From the NCBI GenBank assembly GCA_948567375.1, contig OX419755.1, forward strand, positions 40,429,001-40,493,000: a stretch of 64,000 nucleotides of DNA, written 5' to 3'. Positions within the stretch are counted from its first letter, which is position 1, and every line of letters starts with the position of its first letter. The notes below the pieces were generated by a model. The model had not been told where the DNA came from and did no database searches. It was given only the letters and a program-made list of their open reading frames with translations. Below are positions 45,743 to 57,538 of the stretch, one piece after another. The position numbers and the translations under genes were made by a program. This DNA is from Lunularia cruciata (Eukaryota > Streptophyta > Marchantiopsida > Lunulariales > Lunulariaceae).

Positions 45743-45933
45743 GGAGAGGGCCTAGGAGTTATGGAAACTATCCATATAGAGGAGGCCAACCAGCCAACAG
45801 TTTCCATGATAGAAATTGTTTTGGTTGTAGAGGAAGAGGCCATATCCAAAGGAATTGCCCAAATTCCACTTACCATGGAGGAGGAGGTTATGAGTGAGCC
45901 AATAGAGGGAAAGAGGGAGGTAGTGAAATCCAA

Positions 45934-48656
45934 GTGGCTCCTAATCCAAACAAAGGTAAGGGGATAACATCCATAGATGTGGTTGAGAGCAAGTATGAGA
46001 AGGGAGAGTGCTCAAATTCCAAGGGTCTTAATTTGGAGCTTTTGGCACAAGAGAAGAAGAGAGCTCATTTTGCAGAGGATGTTCATTCTTCTCAAGGATT
46101 TACTCCAAGCAAGGATACTCTTATCTCTACTAGGAGCACTTGCACCTCAACACCATCAACAACAAAGACTTCAAGGAAGAAGTTGGGGATGGAGGATTTC
46201 TTGATTTCAAAGCAACAATGGAACTACAATGTGTTAGAGGATGCTGGTAGTCACAAGGCTAACATCACAATGGGCCAATTGATTGCTTTGAACCCTGCCT
46301 TGAGAAAGGAGCTTAAAGGTGGTTTGAGTTCTACAAGGAGCAAAAGGAAGAAGAAGGCAAAAGCTCCAATATCAATGGGGGTGGTAGATGCCAAGCCAAC
46401 ACCATGGGAGGCTTGTGAATATGCCTCCAAGATTGATATAAGAGTGAATGGTCACAACATCAAGGATGCATTTGTTGATGGAGGATCAACAGTAAATGCC
46501 ATGTCAGAAAGGTTGATGAAGAAGTTGGGTATGATACCCTCAACATTTATGGTGAGCATGGCAAACAAGCAACAAGTTCGACCAATAGGGGTGATGGACA
46601 AGGTGGTAGTTTCAGTTATGGGAGTTCAAAATCTCATGACTTTCCAAGTCTTGAAGGATTCAAGCTATGACTTACTTCTTGGGAGGCCATGGTTGAGGGC
46701 AGCACGCACAACTGATCGATGGCACAAAGGGTACTTGAGGATTGGGCCATCAAACCATAGAGTCAAAATTCCTTAGACTAATACCACATACACCATCTTT
46801 TGATTATTGGGTATCAGATTCTGAAGAAGAAGCTTTAGGTGTGGACACAAGCATAGAAGAGGAGACTTCCACGGAGGAGGATGCATCTAAATCTGATTTA
46901 GATGTGTATCCTTTGTGTGCTATGGATTTTGCACCTAAGCAAGAGGTTTTGAAGGACCTAGATAAATCACCATTGATACTTGAGGAGGTAGAGAGAAGGT
47001 TATCTACCCTCAAGTATGGTCCAAATGTTACCAAGGAGGAGAAGGTGAGATTTGAGGAGATTTTCCGCAAGCTCATCCATGTGTTTGCTTTTAGTTACAA
47101 GGATTTGAAGGAAGTCACCTTGGAGGAGCACAAGATAGAGTTGGAGTCACATGCAAGACCAATCCGCCAAAAGCAACGTCGCACTAGCCCACCAATATCT
47201 TTGGTTGTGAACAAGGAGATTGATAAGCTCAAGGAGGCCGGATTTATTTTTGAGGTAGAGAATTCAGAGTGGGTGTCTCCAATTGTCATTGTGAAGAAAA
47301 AGAATGGCAAGCTTTAGGTATGTGTGGATTACAAGAAGCTCAATGTTGTTACCAAGAAGGACTACTACCCATTGCCATTCATTGATGAGATCTTGGAGGA
47401 GGTTGCAGGTCATGAGAGATACAGTTTTGGAGATGGTTATAGTGGATATAACCAAATCAAGATTTCACCAGAGCATCAACAACTCACCACATTTACCACA
47501 CCTTGGGGAACTTAAGCTTTCAAGGTCATGCCTTTTGGGCTTTGCAATGCTCCAGCCACATTCCAACGGTTCATGAACAAGGTATTTGAACCTTTCATTG
47601 GGAAATTTATGAGAGACTTCATTGATGACTTTTGTGTCCATAGGAGCAAGAAGGAGCAATTTGAGCACCTAATCAAGGTCTTGCAACGCTTGGATGAGGA
47701 AAATGCATCACTCAACCCAGAGAAGTGCATTTTTGGATGTGAAGAAGGTCTACTTTTGGGGCACATCATCTCCAAGGATAGAATAGCAGTTGATCCTAAG
47801 AAGGTGAGGAAAATCTTAGACCTTCCATTCCCTTCAAGCTTGACAAAGTTAAGCCAATTCTTGGGGATGATTGGATACTATAGGAGGTTCATCTTCTCAT
47901 TTTCTAACAAGGCTTATGCATTGATCATCTACATGAAGAAGGGTGTAGATTACATGGTGATTTTGGAGGACAAGAAGGCTCTCATAGCTTTTAAAGGAGC
48001 TCAAGCAATCCCTTGTTGTAGCTCCAATTCTTGCTAAACCTGATTGGAGTAAGCCTTTCATCCTCTACACTGATGCTTCTAATGTAGCTATAGGATACAC
48101 TCTTAGTCAATTAGACCAAGATGGGCACCTTTCATCCAATAGCTTATGCTAGTAGGCATATGGTTTCAGTAGAGAAGAATTTTCTGTCATGGAGAGAGGA
48201 GGGTTGGCAGTGATCTTTGGTCTCAAGAAGTTTAGACACTATTTGATTGGAGGGAAAGCCACCATTGTCACAGATCACAAGGCTTTGAAGTACATCTTCA
48301 AAAAGCCTTATGTAGAAGGGAGACTAGCAAGGTGGATGATACTCTTGTTTGAATATGACTACACCATTGAGGATAGGCCAGGGAAGAAACATGCAAATGC
48401 TGATTTGTTATCTAGGGCCTATGATCATGATGGAGATGAGCTAGTGGATGATTCCTTCCCAGATGAGGAGCTCATGACAACCTCAGTCACTCAAGAGGTT
48501 CCAATGGAGTTCAAAGAGATTGTGGATTTTGTGACAAGAGGTAACTATCTAAAAGGGATGGATGCTAAGGAGATGAAGACCCTTGCAGCAAGATCTAGAC
48601 CTTACACAATGGTGGAGGATATTCTTTTTCACCAAGGAGAAAATGGTCTACTTTGA
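45934..48656 (+). pseudogene. C1 pol: protease, RT and RNase H with frameshifts
   Basis: Protease with FVDGGSTVNAMSERLMKKLG (D-G-G in place of D-S/T-G) and YDLLLGRPWLRA (45934-46776). Frame change near 46775, then RT in 46742-48037: WVSPIVIVKKKNGKL, stop at 47315, PLPFIDEILEEVAGHE, stop at 47513, MPFGLCNAPATFQRFMNK and FIDDFCVHR at the catalytic position. Frame changes near 48000-48190, then RNase H with VTDHKALKYIF and ANADLLSRA (48189-48656). The TGA at 48654 is shared with C2. Confidence 0.85.
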
Positions 48657-48662
48657 AGAGCA

Positions 48663-49817
48663 GTGGGTAAGGAAGAGTATATCCTACTCATAAAGGAGTT
48701 TCATGAAGGTTTAGTATGTGGAGGACACTTTGCAGAAAATGTGACTACTTTCACAATTCTAGATGCAGGTTACCATTGGAGAGGGATTTTCAAGGATTGT
48801 CTTGATTATTGCAAAACTTGTCATGTTTGTCAAACTTTCGCTAGAAAGTCTATATCCACTCCACCACTTAGATCAATTCCATTGTTTGGACCTTTTGGAA
48901 AGTGGAGAATTGATTTTGTAGGTCCTCTCAATAGAACTCCAAGGAACAATTGGTACATTGTTACTGTGGTAGTTATTGATTACCTTACCAAGTGGGTTGA
49001 GGCTAGACCATTGAGGGACAAGAATGAAGATGAAGTGGGTAGATTTCTTTATGAACGCATTATCACTAGGTTTGGATGCCCTTTGGAGTTGGTTTCTAAT
49101 AGAGGAGGAGAGTTTATAGGAAGCATCACTACAACCATGCTACGACATTTCTCTATCACACATAGAGTAACTATATCCTATAAGCCTAATTCCAGTGGCT
49201 TGGCAGAGAGAACCAATCAGACCTTGTGCATGATGTTGGCCAAAGATGCAGAAATGGAGGGGCCTAAACATCATTGCGACAAGAGGATTCATGCAGTTTT
49301 GTGGGAGTATAGGACAACCATGAAGACTTCCACCAGATATTCTCCATTTCAATTGGTATATGGTATTGAGTCTATCTTACCTAATCACTTTGATCTTCCT
49401 ACCTTCCAAAGCACTCATATGAGATTGAAGAAAGCACAAGGAGGTGATGCAGAGAAGTCAAGGAAGGATCAACTCATGGAGTTGGAAGAGGCAAGAGCAG
49501 TTGCTATAGTTCGAGTGGAGCAAGCCCAAAGGAAACAAAAGGAGAGCTATGACAAGAGGCAAGGCAAGAAGAAGGTGGAGCCTTTCAAAGAAGGTGATTG
49601 GGTAATGTTGGTTGATTCCATTTGATTCAAGAGAGTGCAAAAGAAGTTTTTGCCTAAGTACTTTGGACCTTTCATAGTGGAGAAGGTGTGGGGCAATTAC
49701 ACCTATGATCTCAAGGAGTTGGGAGAAAGACAATTTGATAGGATTAACCATGATAAGTTAAAGATGTACCATAGAAGGTGGAGAGAACTTCACTTTGAGG
49801 ACAAAGTGAAAACTTAG
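48663..49817 (+). pseudogene. C1 integrase
   Basis: HHCC domain with FHEGLVCGGHFAENVT and CKTCHVCQTFARK; core with RIDFVGPLNR (first Asp), LVSNRGGEFIGS where the second catalytic Asp is Asn, and SGLAERTNQTL (Glu). The C-terminal domain continues past an in-frame TGA at 49623 to a stop at 49815 (KFLPKYFGPFIVEKVWGNY, INHDKLKMYHRRWRELHFED). The Asn and the TGA are both shared with C2. No chromodomain. Confidence 0.85.
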
Positions 49818-49820
49818 TTC

Positions 49821-49829
49821 GGGGGTAAA
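49821..49829 (+). other. C1 polypurine tract
   Basis: GGGGGTAAA directly before the 3' LTR; the same word precedes the C2 3' LTR. It primes plus-strand synthesis. Confidence 0.75.
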
Positions 49830-50520
49830 TGTAACACCCATTTGTGCATGTGTGTGGTATTGTGATATTTAGCTTGGTATTACAAGTACTTGAGAGATAT
49901 TATTTATATAGAGATAAAGGATGGTTCTACATTAGTCATGATTAGCTAGAGTTAGTCATAGCTAAGACAGAAGGGACCTTACTTTAGAGGAGGTGGAAAA
50001 GATGAGCACCACTATTTTGGATTCTAGTGTGTTGACTTGGTATTATTCCTAGGTGTTTGGCTTTGAGGAAAGTGTTGAGAACTCTTGGGCCCACAAGCCT
50101 TTTTGTTTTGGATTCTTCTATAGTCCAAGGATAGCCAATGTGAAGACTTCTTTGACTTAGTGGTTGTGTCAAGATAAGATCACATGCTAGAGGAATTTGC
50201 CAATGTGAATGGATATTCCTTTCTACTTTTTGACTTTACTTGACTTTTAGTCTAGTAACTTGAGTTACTCTAGTAATTAGTAACTTTGGTATGTAACTAT
50301 TTCACAAGTATATAAACAAGGGGTGAGGAGGTACTCATCATCCTTTCATTTGCAACTATTTGTCTCTCATTAAGTTCTCTAGTGAGCAATGTCTTGAGTC
50401 TTGGAGTGTTAGCCTTGGAGGAGCATGATGGAGTTGGGGTTCCTTGCCTTCTTAGTCCATGGTGTGCTACCATAATAGCCATCAGAGGTTCATCTTGAGT
50501 GAGGGACAGGCCGGCTCACA
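49830..50520 (+). repeat. C1 3' LTR
   Basis: TGTAACACCCATTTGTGCAT to GGCCGGCTCACA, 691 bp. It differs from the 5' LTR at roughly 17-18 positions plus one indel by eye, so the insertion is not recent. Confidence 0.95.
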
Positions 50521-50983
50521 GTTCAATGTTGGAGATTAGGTGTGTCTGTCTACAACTAACCTCATTGTTGGCCCTCATAAGCTCAGACCTCATTTTATTG
50601 GACCTTTCTCTATTCTTCTTTGAGTTGGCGATGTGGCTTATTACCTCGAGCTACCACCACACATGAAGATCCATCCAATGTTCCATGTTTCCCTACTATG
50701 CAAATATGCTTCCTGATCAGGCCATTGTCATTCCACACAAGACATTTGACCTTGTTTGACACTCATTGATGGCACGGAGGAATATGAAGTGGAGCGTATC
50801 CTTCAAAAATGCATCCATGGTACTCGCCATCCACGGGTGGACTATCTGGTATAGTGGAAAGGTTATGTCCTCTATGAGCCAACCTAAGAGCTCGTTGCTA
50901 TTTGACACATGCATTGGTGTTAGTGCAAGTGTTTGAGCAACAACTACACGATGAGTACATTGAGTCTTAAAAGGAGGGAGGTT
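50521..50983 (+). pseudogene. A3 integrase C-terminus and chromodomain (continuation after C1)
   Basis: It resumes exactly where 42834 broke off (FNVGD-type segment), with VGPHKLRPHFIGPF-type and ELPPHMKIHPMFHVSLLCKY blocks. A degraded chromodomain follows (about 50780-50960; HPRVDYLV, a stop in place of the first K-W, then GYVLYE). The LTR begins 20 bp later. Confidence 0.75.
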
Positions 50984-51662
50984 TGTAATACCAAGAGCTA
51001 GCCATATGATGTAGATGTGAAATTTGGTTTGGTAACATCTAGAATGATGTTATACATGATGGATAAAATAGATCAGATAGAAGTATCACCAAAAGAGTAC
51101 TTCTACTAATAGGGAAAAAATTGAAATATACTTGAAAACCTTAGAACCAATAGGTATATATATGATTTAAAGGTGAGAATTGGTTTGGTAACATCAAGAA
51201 GGATGTTACACATGATGGACTTAATAGATCAGAAAGAGATATCACCAAAAGATGACTTCTTTTAATAGAGTAGGAATCAAAATATGCTTGAAGTCTTTGA
51301 AGGCAATTTTGGAGGTTGGCCTTCCCTCCCCCCTAGTTTGTCTCATCCAAAGCTTTCCAATGGTACCTCACGCATGCGATTTTGAGATTCCTCCAAGAAG
51401 ATTCCCTAAAAGATTCCCTTTGGTCAAAGCTTGTTTGACCAACCAGATAGGACCAAGATCAACATGTCACCCATCCAAGTAAGTAATCCAAAGGTGGAGC
51501 TTGCTGACATGTCACCTATCTATGTGCATAATCCTATGGTGGAACTTCCTTGGAGTAGATCCTCTTTGTCTATATAATAAAGCAAAGGTGCTCCTTTGGG
51601 GCATCAAAGGATTGAGTGTGAAATTTGTGTTTTCTCTCTTCTCTTGTCCTTGGAGTATTAGA
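50984..51662 (+). repeat. Family A LTR 2 of the array (shared: 3' of A3, 5' of A4)
   Basis: TGTAATACCAAGAGCTAGCC to TCCTTGGAGTATTAGA, 679 bp. A3 pol ends 20 bp upstream and a primer site follows directly downstream, so one LTR serves both bodies. Confidence 0.9.
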
Positions 51663-51663
51663 A

Positions 51664-51675
51664 TGGCATCAGAGC
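51664..51675 (+). other. A4 primer-binding site
   Basis: TGGCATCAGAGC, one change from TGGTATCAGAGC. Confidence 0.85.
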
Positions 51676-52259
51676 AAGTGTTTTAATCCAAGAGAGTGGA
51701 TCTTGGAAGAGCACGAACTATTGAAAGCGAGTAATTTTGAGGTGGAGAAAATAGAGTAATTGCTAGACTTGGGAAGGGCTTTAGAGAGCGGATGGGATGG
51801 ATGCACCATGAGGAAAATTTTTCGCACCTAGCTTCCCATTATTGAATACATTCCACATCAAGATTATATATATCCAGTGTGAGCAAATGAGAGTATTGCT
51901 AGTTTATCACTTTGGAGCAAAATTTATGGACAAAGTGATAAAATCACCAAACCCAATGATTCTACCTATGGTGGTATATGATAGAGAGTAGGATTTGACA
52001 ATCTACATTCTGTTGTGATAATATGGATGTGAATTTCCCAAATCCTCTCCCTTTTAACACTCAAGTAGAAATTTGTTATATAGTGATACCAAAAGTGATG
52101 TTTAGAATTTTTGTGGTTAGAAATTTTGGTGAGGAGAATTATCAATGAGTGATAGCTTCTAAGGTCCCAATGGTAGTCCCAATAGTTTGTGCACCCTCCG
52201 GAGTGATCATATTAACTCTCTATTGAAGTAGACAATAGCAATTGAGTGATGCAAGAACC

Positions 52260-52772
52260 ATGGATCCACAATTGCAAGAGCTGGTGCAAGGAATGCAGGG
52301 GATGTTGAATAAATTTTGAGAGATTAAGATGACCATGGAAGCACTACAAAGTCAAGTGTAGATTCCCAGGAATGATCAAGCAATGCAAGAAGAAGAGCCG
52401 TCTCAAAACCCAATACTTGTGATTGAGGTACTTGGAGAGGCACCCATGCCTACAAACCCGGTCAACAATGAAGCCTCATTGCTATTTTGGATGAAGAAGA
52501 CCTACTACATCAAGCCTTACAAGGGGCAGTGTACGATGGGAGTAGTGGAAAATTGGATCTCAAGAATGAATCAATATTTCCGATTGTTCTTAATAGAGAT
52601 CACTTAGCATGATGCATGCATGTTTGCATGTGGGTACTTGACTGATAAAGCCCTCACATGGTACAATGCTTGGGAATGATCCATGTTGGCAGAGAGAAGG
52701 GAGGTCATGTGCACAACAATACAAGAAAGATTGTTGAAGAATTTCTAGTCGGTGGATGTTGTGGAGATGGCC
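52260..52772 (+). pseudogene. A4 gag, N-terminal part
   Basis: MDPQLQELVQGMQGMLNKF then a stop, an open piece 52383-52607 with MKKTYYIKPYKGQCTMGVVE and WISRMNQYFRLFL, then fragments to about 52772 (LLKNF-type). There sequence passes directly into RT ([15 protein letters not shown]), so the gag C-terminus with its zinc knuckle, and the protease, are deleted. Confidence 0.7.
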
Positions 52773-53705
52773 CGTTTGATCAACTCAATGGAGCAAGATA
52801 CTTCACTAAATTGGACTTGTAGAGCGGTTACAATCAAATCCGAATTGCAAAGAAAGATGTGTACAAAACTACCTTTTGAACCAAGTATGGTCACTTTGAG
52901 TATCTTGTGATGCCTTTTGGTCTCACCAATGCACCTGCCACTTTCATGAGTCTAATGAATGACATATTTTGTCCATATTTGGATAAGTTTGTTATCATCT
53001 TCTTGGACAACATCTTTGTATATAGTAGCATGATGATGGAACACAAACAACATCTACAAGAAGTCCTCCAAATTCTAAGATATAATCAATTGTATGCCAA
53101 AATCTCAAAATGTGAATTTGGCAAGTCTGAAGTAGACTACTTGGGGCATAGAGTAAGTGCAAAAGGTATTCAAGTATTGCTAAATAAAATAGAGATCATT
53201 CAAATATGGAGTGCCCCAAAAGATCAGACTCAACTCAAGAGCTTCTTGGGGTTGACATGATTCTATTGTCAATTTGTCCAAGAATTCTCCAAGGTTACAT
53301 AGTGTTTAATGGTACTACTTGGCAAGGGAAAGAAGTGGACATGGGGAACTGCTCAAGAGTTAGCCTTTCAAGAATTGAAAGCTACCTTGCTACATGCACC
53401 ACAATTGAAGTAGTATAATGCAAAACATCCAATCCAGTTGGCTATAAATGCATCAAGCATAACAATAAGAGCAGTCCTACAACAAGAGTGACATGACAGA
53501 TGACATCCAATTGCATATTTCTCTCTAAAGTTGTACCAGCAGAGCGCAACTATCACACCACAAAACAAGAACTAGCCATTGTCCTTGAAACCAAGCATTG
53601 GAAACACTATGTGGGCAAGAAGGCATTTGTAGTAAAGATAGACCACAAACCTCTAGTCAACCTTGAGTCACAAGAAGATCTATCTTATTGCCTAATTTCA
53701 TGGGT
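52773..53705 (+). pseudogene. A4 RT and RNase H
   Basis: RT from [15 protein letters not shown] (palm motif A Asp), stop, SGYNQIRIAKKDVYKTTF, stop, then 52907-53260 with [20 protein letters not shown] and [10 protein letters not shown]. The second catalytic Asp is Asn, as in A2. Connection [19 protein letters not shown]. RNase H remnants: [22 protein letters not shown]-type frame-shifted pieces, KAFVVKIDHKPLVNLESQ (53600-53670). It is cut at 53706 by family C3. Confidence 0.8.
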
Positions 53706-54297
53706 TGTAATACCCCATTTGTGCATGTATGTAGTATTGTGATATTTAATTTGGTATTACTAGTACTTGAGAGATATTATTTATATAGAGATAAAGGAAG
53801 GTTCTACATTAGTCATGATTAGCTAGAGTTAGTCATAGCTAAGATAGAGGGGACCTTACTTTAGAGGAAGTGGAAAATATGAGCATCACTATTTTGGATT
53901 CTAGTGTGTTGACTTGAATTAGTACATTTGAAATGATTGTGAGAGCTACTATGCGCAATGGGCTAGAAATTTTGAAAGTTGATAGGGTAAATTGCTCCCG
54001 CAATTGCATGCTCTATGGAAAATTGTACAAAGTCTGAAATTTCTTCAATTTTTAGTGGATTGTCTTGAAAATTTCTAAGAAAATTAAGTGCATTGTATTC
54101 TACCTATTGACACAAAAATTAGAGAGAGATCATTCTTGCACATAGACTTATGAGTTTTTAAAGTAGGGTGGTTGTTTTCAGACCAAATCTAAAAGATGCA
54201 TGCTAAATAGAAAGGTATGTAGGCCAAATGGCTCAATGAAAAGATGTGAAATTTTGTAGGGAGAGACACCCTAGAGTTGTGATCAAGTGTGAAAAGT
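53706..54297 (+). mobile_element. Family C3: deletion derivative in A4
   Basis: It starts with a family C LTR head (TGTAATACCCCATTTGTGCA, about 210 bp to 53916), then jumps to the family C leader (compare 57834-58215) and ends near GTGTGAAAA at 54297. The rest of the LTR, the primer site and all downstream genes are missing. The RNase H end and integrase core of A4 are also gone at this point, so one or more large deletions followed the insertion. Confidence 0.8.
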
Positions 54298-54850
54298 TCA
54301 CTATTGAAGACTAATTGCACTATTGAAGACATGATGCGCGGCTTCACCTTAGAAGAGCAAGAGAGGTGGGACACCCTACTCCCCTTGTTTGAATTTGTTT
54401 ACAACAATTCAGTGAATGCATCCACCTATGTCACTCCGTTCTTCCTCATGTATGGTGAGCATCCCTTCACATCTTCTAGCTTGATGAAGATCTATCTAGT
54501 GGCTACCAAGGTCAACACAATCAACACATTTGTTTCTAGAATCCAACAAGGTGTAGAGAGTGCCAAGCATAGATTGCAAATTGCACAAAATTGACAGAAA
54601 TAGTATGCCAGTGCACACCATAGGCACATGGAGTTCAATATTGCGGATCAGGTGTGGCTGTCTACAACCAACCTCACATTAGTTGGCCCTCGTAAGCTCA
54701 AACCTTGTTTTATTGAGCCCTTTTCTATTCTTCATTGAGTTGGCACTATGGCCTATCACCTTAAGCTACCGCCACACGTGAAGATCCAACCAATGGTTCA
54801 TGTTTCCCTACTATGCAAAAATACTCCTTGATTGGGCCACTATCATTCCA
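54298..54850 (+). pseudogene. A4 integrase C-terminal half
   Basis: From IEDMMRGFTLEEQERWDTLL with LFEFVYNNSVNASTYVTPFF and MYGEHPFTSSSLM (54325-54594), through a stop, then FNIADQVWLSTTNLTLVGPR-type and LKLPPHVKIQPMVHVSLLC blocks. It continues into the chromodomain. The catalytic Asp residues are missing because of the C3-associated deletion. Confidence 0.78.
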
Positions 54851-54884
54851 CATAAGACCTTTGACCTTGTCCGACACTCATTGA

Positions 54885-55086
54885 TGGCATCAAGGAATAT
54901 GAAGTGGAGCGTATCCTCCAAAAATGGATCCGTGGTACTCGCCATCCGCAGGTAGACTATCTGGTAAAGTGGAAAGGTTACCCCCACTATGAGGCAACAT
55001 GGGAGCCCACTGCCAATTTGACACATGCACCGGTGTTGATACAAGCATTTGAGCAACAACTTCACAACAAGGACGTTGCATCTTAA
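54885..55086 (+). CDS. Chromodomain at the C-terminus of family A integrase (A4), best-preserved copy
   Basis: Open over 60 codons (54904-55086). Chromodomain signatures are EYEVERIL-type entry, VDYLVKWKGYPHYEATWEP and the following NL. These give the aromatic residues of the methyl-lysine cage (Tyr, Trp, and a Tyr/Trp in the KWKGY/TWEP region) and the C-terminal helix. In chromoviruses this domain follows integrase and guides insertion to histone-marked chromatin. A stop (TAA) and 15 bp precede the LTR. The same arrangement in A1, A2 and A3 defines the family. Confidence 0.88.
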
Positions 55087-55099
55087 AAGGATGGAGGTT

Positions 55100-55846
55100 T
55101 GTAATACCAAGAGCTAGCCATATGATATAGATGTGAAATTTGGTTTGGTAACATGTGAAATGATGCTATACATGATGGTCAAAATATATCAGATAGAAGT
55201 ATCACCAAAAGAGTACTTCTACTAATAAGGCAGAAACCAAAATAGACTTTAAAACCTTAAAACCAATAGCTAGACATATGATTTAGAGGTGAGAATTGGT
55301 TTGGTAACATCTAGAAGGATGTTACACATGATGGACTTAATAGATCAGAAAGAGATATCACCAAAAGGGGACTTCTACTAATAGAGTAGGAATTGAAAGA
55401 TGGCTAAAATCTTTGAAGGCAATTTTGGAGGTCTAAACGGATATATTAGAAAATTATACTAAAAATATGCAGATGCCCCCCCCCCAATTGATGAAGGCCT
55501 GGCTTCCCATCCCCCAATTCTTTCTCTTGTCAAGAGCTTTCCAATGGTACCTCACCCACGTGATTTTGAGATTCCTACAAGAAGATTCCCTAAAAGATTC
55601 TCTCCAATCAAAGCTTGTTTGACCAACCAGATAGGACCAGGATCAACATATCACCCATCCAAGTAAGTAATCCAAGGGTGGAGCTTGCTGAAATGTCAGC
55701 TATGTATGTGCCTAATCCTATGGTGGAGCTTCCTTGGAGGAGATCCTCTTTGTCTATATAATAAAGAGAAGGTGCTCCTTTGGGGCATCGGAGGATTGAG
55801 TGTGAAATCTATGTTTTCTCTCTTCTCTTGTCCTTGGAGTATTACA
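55100..55846 (+). repeat. Family A LTR 3 of the array (3' LTR of A4)
   Basis: TGTAATACCAAGAGCTAGCC to CCTTGGAGTATTACA, 747 bp. It contains the two tandem sub-blocks, a run of nine C at about 55477-55486 and a TATA context CTATATAATAAAG near 55755-55767. Terminal words form a short inverted repeat. Confidence 0.9.
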
Positions 55847-56817
55847 AGGATTTGAAAAACCTTAAATCCCTTCTTTATCTCCCAGTGCCAACCAGCATCA
55901 CTCATTGGTGCCCTCTTGGTTCTTTTATTTTTTGCCTTTCTTGGAGCACCTCCCTACGTCTCTCCGTTGCTTCACCCTATGTCTTCTTGGAGCAAGTTGC
56001 AAAATGCAATCCCTTCCCTCTCTTGCAACACCTCCCTCTTGCTACACCTCCTCATGTCTCCTTGTGCCTCCCAGAAGTGCCAACTAGTGTCACTCTACGG
56101 AGTGTTGCAAAACACAACCCCTAAACCCTGTCCAACAACGCTGACCAGCGTCACTCGGCACCACCTCATGCCCCACTATGCTATTTTCCATAGCACCTTA
56201 TTTGCTAATACCACCAGGTGACACTCAATGGCAATCTCTCTAGTTTTCCTTGCCTTGGAGCGGCATCTTGAGGCTTTTGGTGGCTTTTCCCTTTACGGGG
56301 GTGATTCCGAGCACCAACTAGTGTCTTTGGTGAAGTTCAAGTTTTTTTGTTGGTTTGTTGTTCAGGTTATTCCATGTATTTAGCTCTTGGGACAAGAATT
56401 CTTACATTGGCTTGGTCAAGGGGAGGCAATTAAGATTGATAGTTGATATAGTGAGAGATGCACTTGCAATGCCAAGGGAGAGGACACCAAGGAGGAGGAT
56501 TGTTCCTTACATTGCCGTTTCAGATTGGTGTCCATAAAGAGATAAAGTTGCAAAAAGGTATTTGGCAAGGCAATGTGTGTATCCTACTTTCAGGGCCTTC
56601 TTCTAATTGATGGGTGCACTTGTGGCACCAACTCTATAGCCCAAGATTGTACATGGGCATTTGGTTCTCAACACCAAGGCAAAGTTGAGGAGATTTGGTG
56701 TGGAGGATTATGATTGGAGGGAGTTAGCATTTTGAGCTATCATTTCAATGGTGTGGAGCTTGCAAAGCCAATTGCAGACACCTAAGGGGTGCAGTTTAGG
56801 GTCATCCTTCCTTGGAC
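55847..56817 (+). other. Unassigned region with a retroelement-like ORF remnant
   Basis: The left part is Cys/Leu/Pro-coding low-complexity sequence with repeated CCAACCAGCATCACT-like words. The right part (56376-56700) reads in pieces VKGRQLRLIVDIVRDALAMP, RRRIVPYIAVSDWCP then stop and RYLARQCVYPTFRAFF. The pieces look like a decayed protein, but I recognise no family. It lies between the family A array and C2 and may be the same element as 36416-37962. Confidence 0.3.
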
Positions 56818-57497
56818 TGTAACACCCATTTGTGCATGTGTGTGGTATTGTGATATTTAGCTTGGTATTACAAGTACTTAAGAGATATTATTTATATAGA
56901 GATAAAGGATGGTTCTATATTAGTCATGGTTAGCTAAAGTTAGTCATAGCTAAGATAGAGAGGACTTTACTTTAGAGGAAGTAGAAAAGATGAGCACCAC
57001 TATTTTGGATTTTAGTGTGTTGACTTGGTATTATTCCTAGGTGTTTGGCTTTGAGGAAAGAGTTGAGAACTCTTGGGCCCGCAAGCCTTTTTGTTTTGGA
57101 TTCTTCTTTAGTCCAAGGATAGCCCATGTGAAGGAATCCTTGACTTAGTGGTTGGGTCAAGATAAGACCACATGCTTAGAGGAATATGCCCATGTGAATG
57201 GATATTCCTTTCTTCTTTTTGACTTTACTTGACTTTTAGTCTAGTAACTTGAGTTACTACAGTAATTAGTAACTTTGGTATGTAACTATTTCACAAGTAT
57301 ATAAACAAGGGGTGAGGAGGTACTCATCATCCTTTCATTTGCAACTATCTCTCTCTCATTGAGTTCTCTAGTGAGTCTTGGAGTGTTAGCCTTGGAGGAG
57401 TATGATGGAGTTGGGGTTCCTTGCCTTCTTAGTCCATGGTGCGCTACCATAATAGCCATCAAAGGTTCATCCTGAGTGAGAGACAGGCCGACTCACA
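56818..57497 (+). repeat. C2 5' LTR
   Basis: TGTAACACCCATTTGTGCAT to GGCCGACTCACA, 680 bp, with TATA box TATATAAA near 57299. A short GCAATGTCTTGA segment present in C1 is missing near 57374. Confidence 0.95.
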
Positions 57498-57501
57498 TTT
57501 T

Positions 57502-57519
57502 TGGTTCCGTTGCCGGGAC
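57502..57519 (+). other. C2 primer-binding site, Asp-tRNA type
   Basis: TGGTTCCGTTGCCGGGAC, closer than C1 to the tRNA-Asp complement (TGGCGCCGTTGCCGGGGA). It starts 4 bases after the LTR end. Confidence 0.65.
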
Positions 57520-57538
57520 CTCTCTAGAAGGTAAGATA

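Larger units (their letters stand above)
42835..50520 (+). mobile_element. Family C1: near-complete LTR retrotransposon nested in A3
   Basis: Two LTRs (692 and 691 bp, roughly 97% identical by eye) are flanked by the 4-bp duplication GTTC at 42831-42834 and 50521-50524. The internal order is primer site, small ORF, zinc-finger ORF, gag, protease, RT, RNase H, integrase, purine tract. There is no chromodomain. Frameshifts and stops break gag-pol. It inserted in the integrase region of A3, so it is younger than A3. Confidence 0.95.
37963..55846 (+). mobile_element. Tandem family A array: LTR-A3 body-LTR-A4 body-LTR
   Basis: Three family A LTRs in the same orientation (37963-38687, 50984-51662, 55100-55846) separate two internal regions. 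The middle LTR ends A3 (chromodomain just upstream) and also starts A4 (primer site just downstream), so it is shared. The outer flanks (left ...CTACA, right AGGAT...) do not form a 5-bp duplication. This is the structure expected from unequal recombination between family A elements. Family C insertions (40082-40758, 42835-50520, 53706-54297) interrupt it. Confidence 0.85.

Noticed and set aside
55477-55486. Run of nine C as a functional tract
   Set aside because: A homopolymer in an LTR present in one copy only; more likely slippage or a sequencing-sensitive site.
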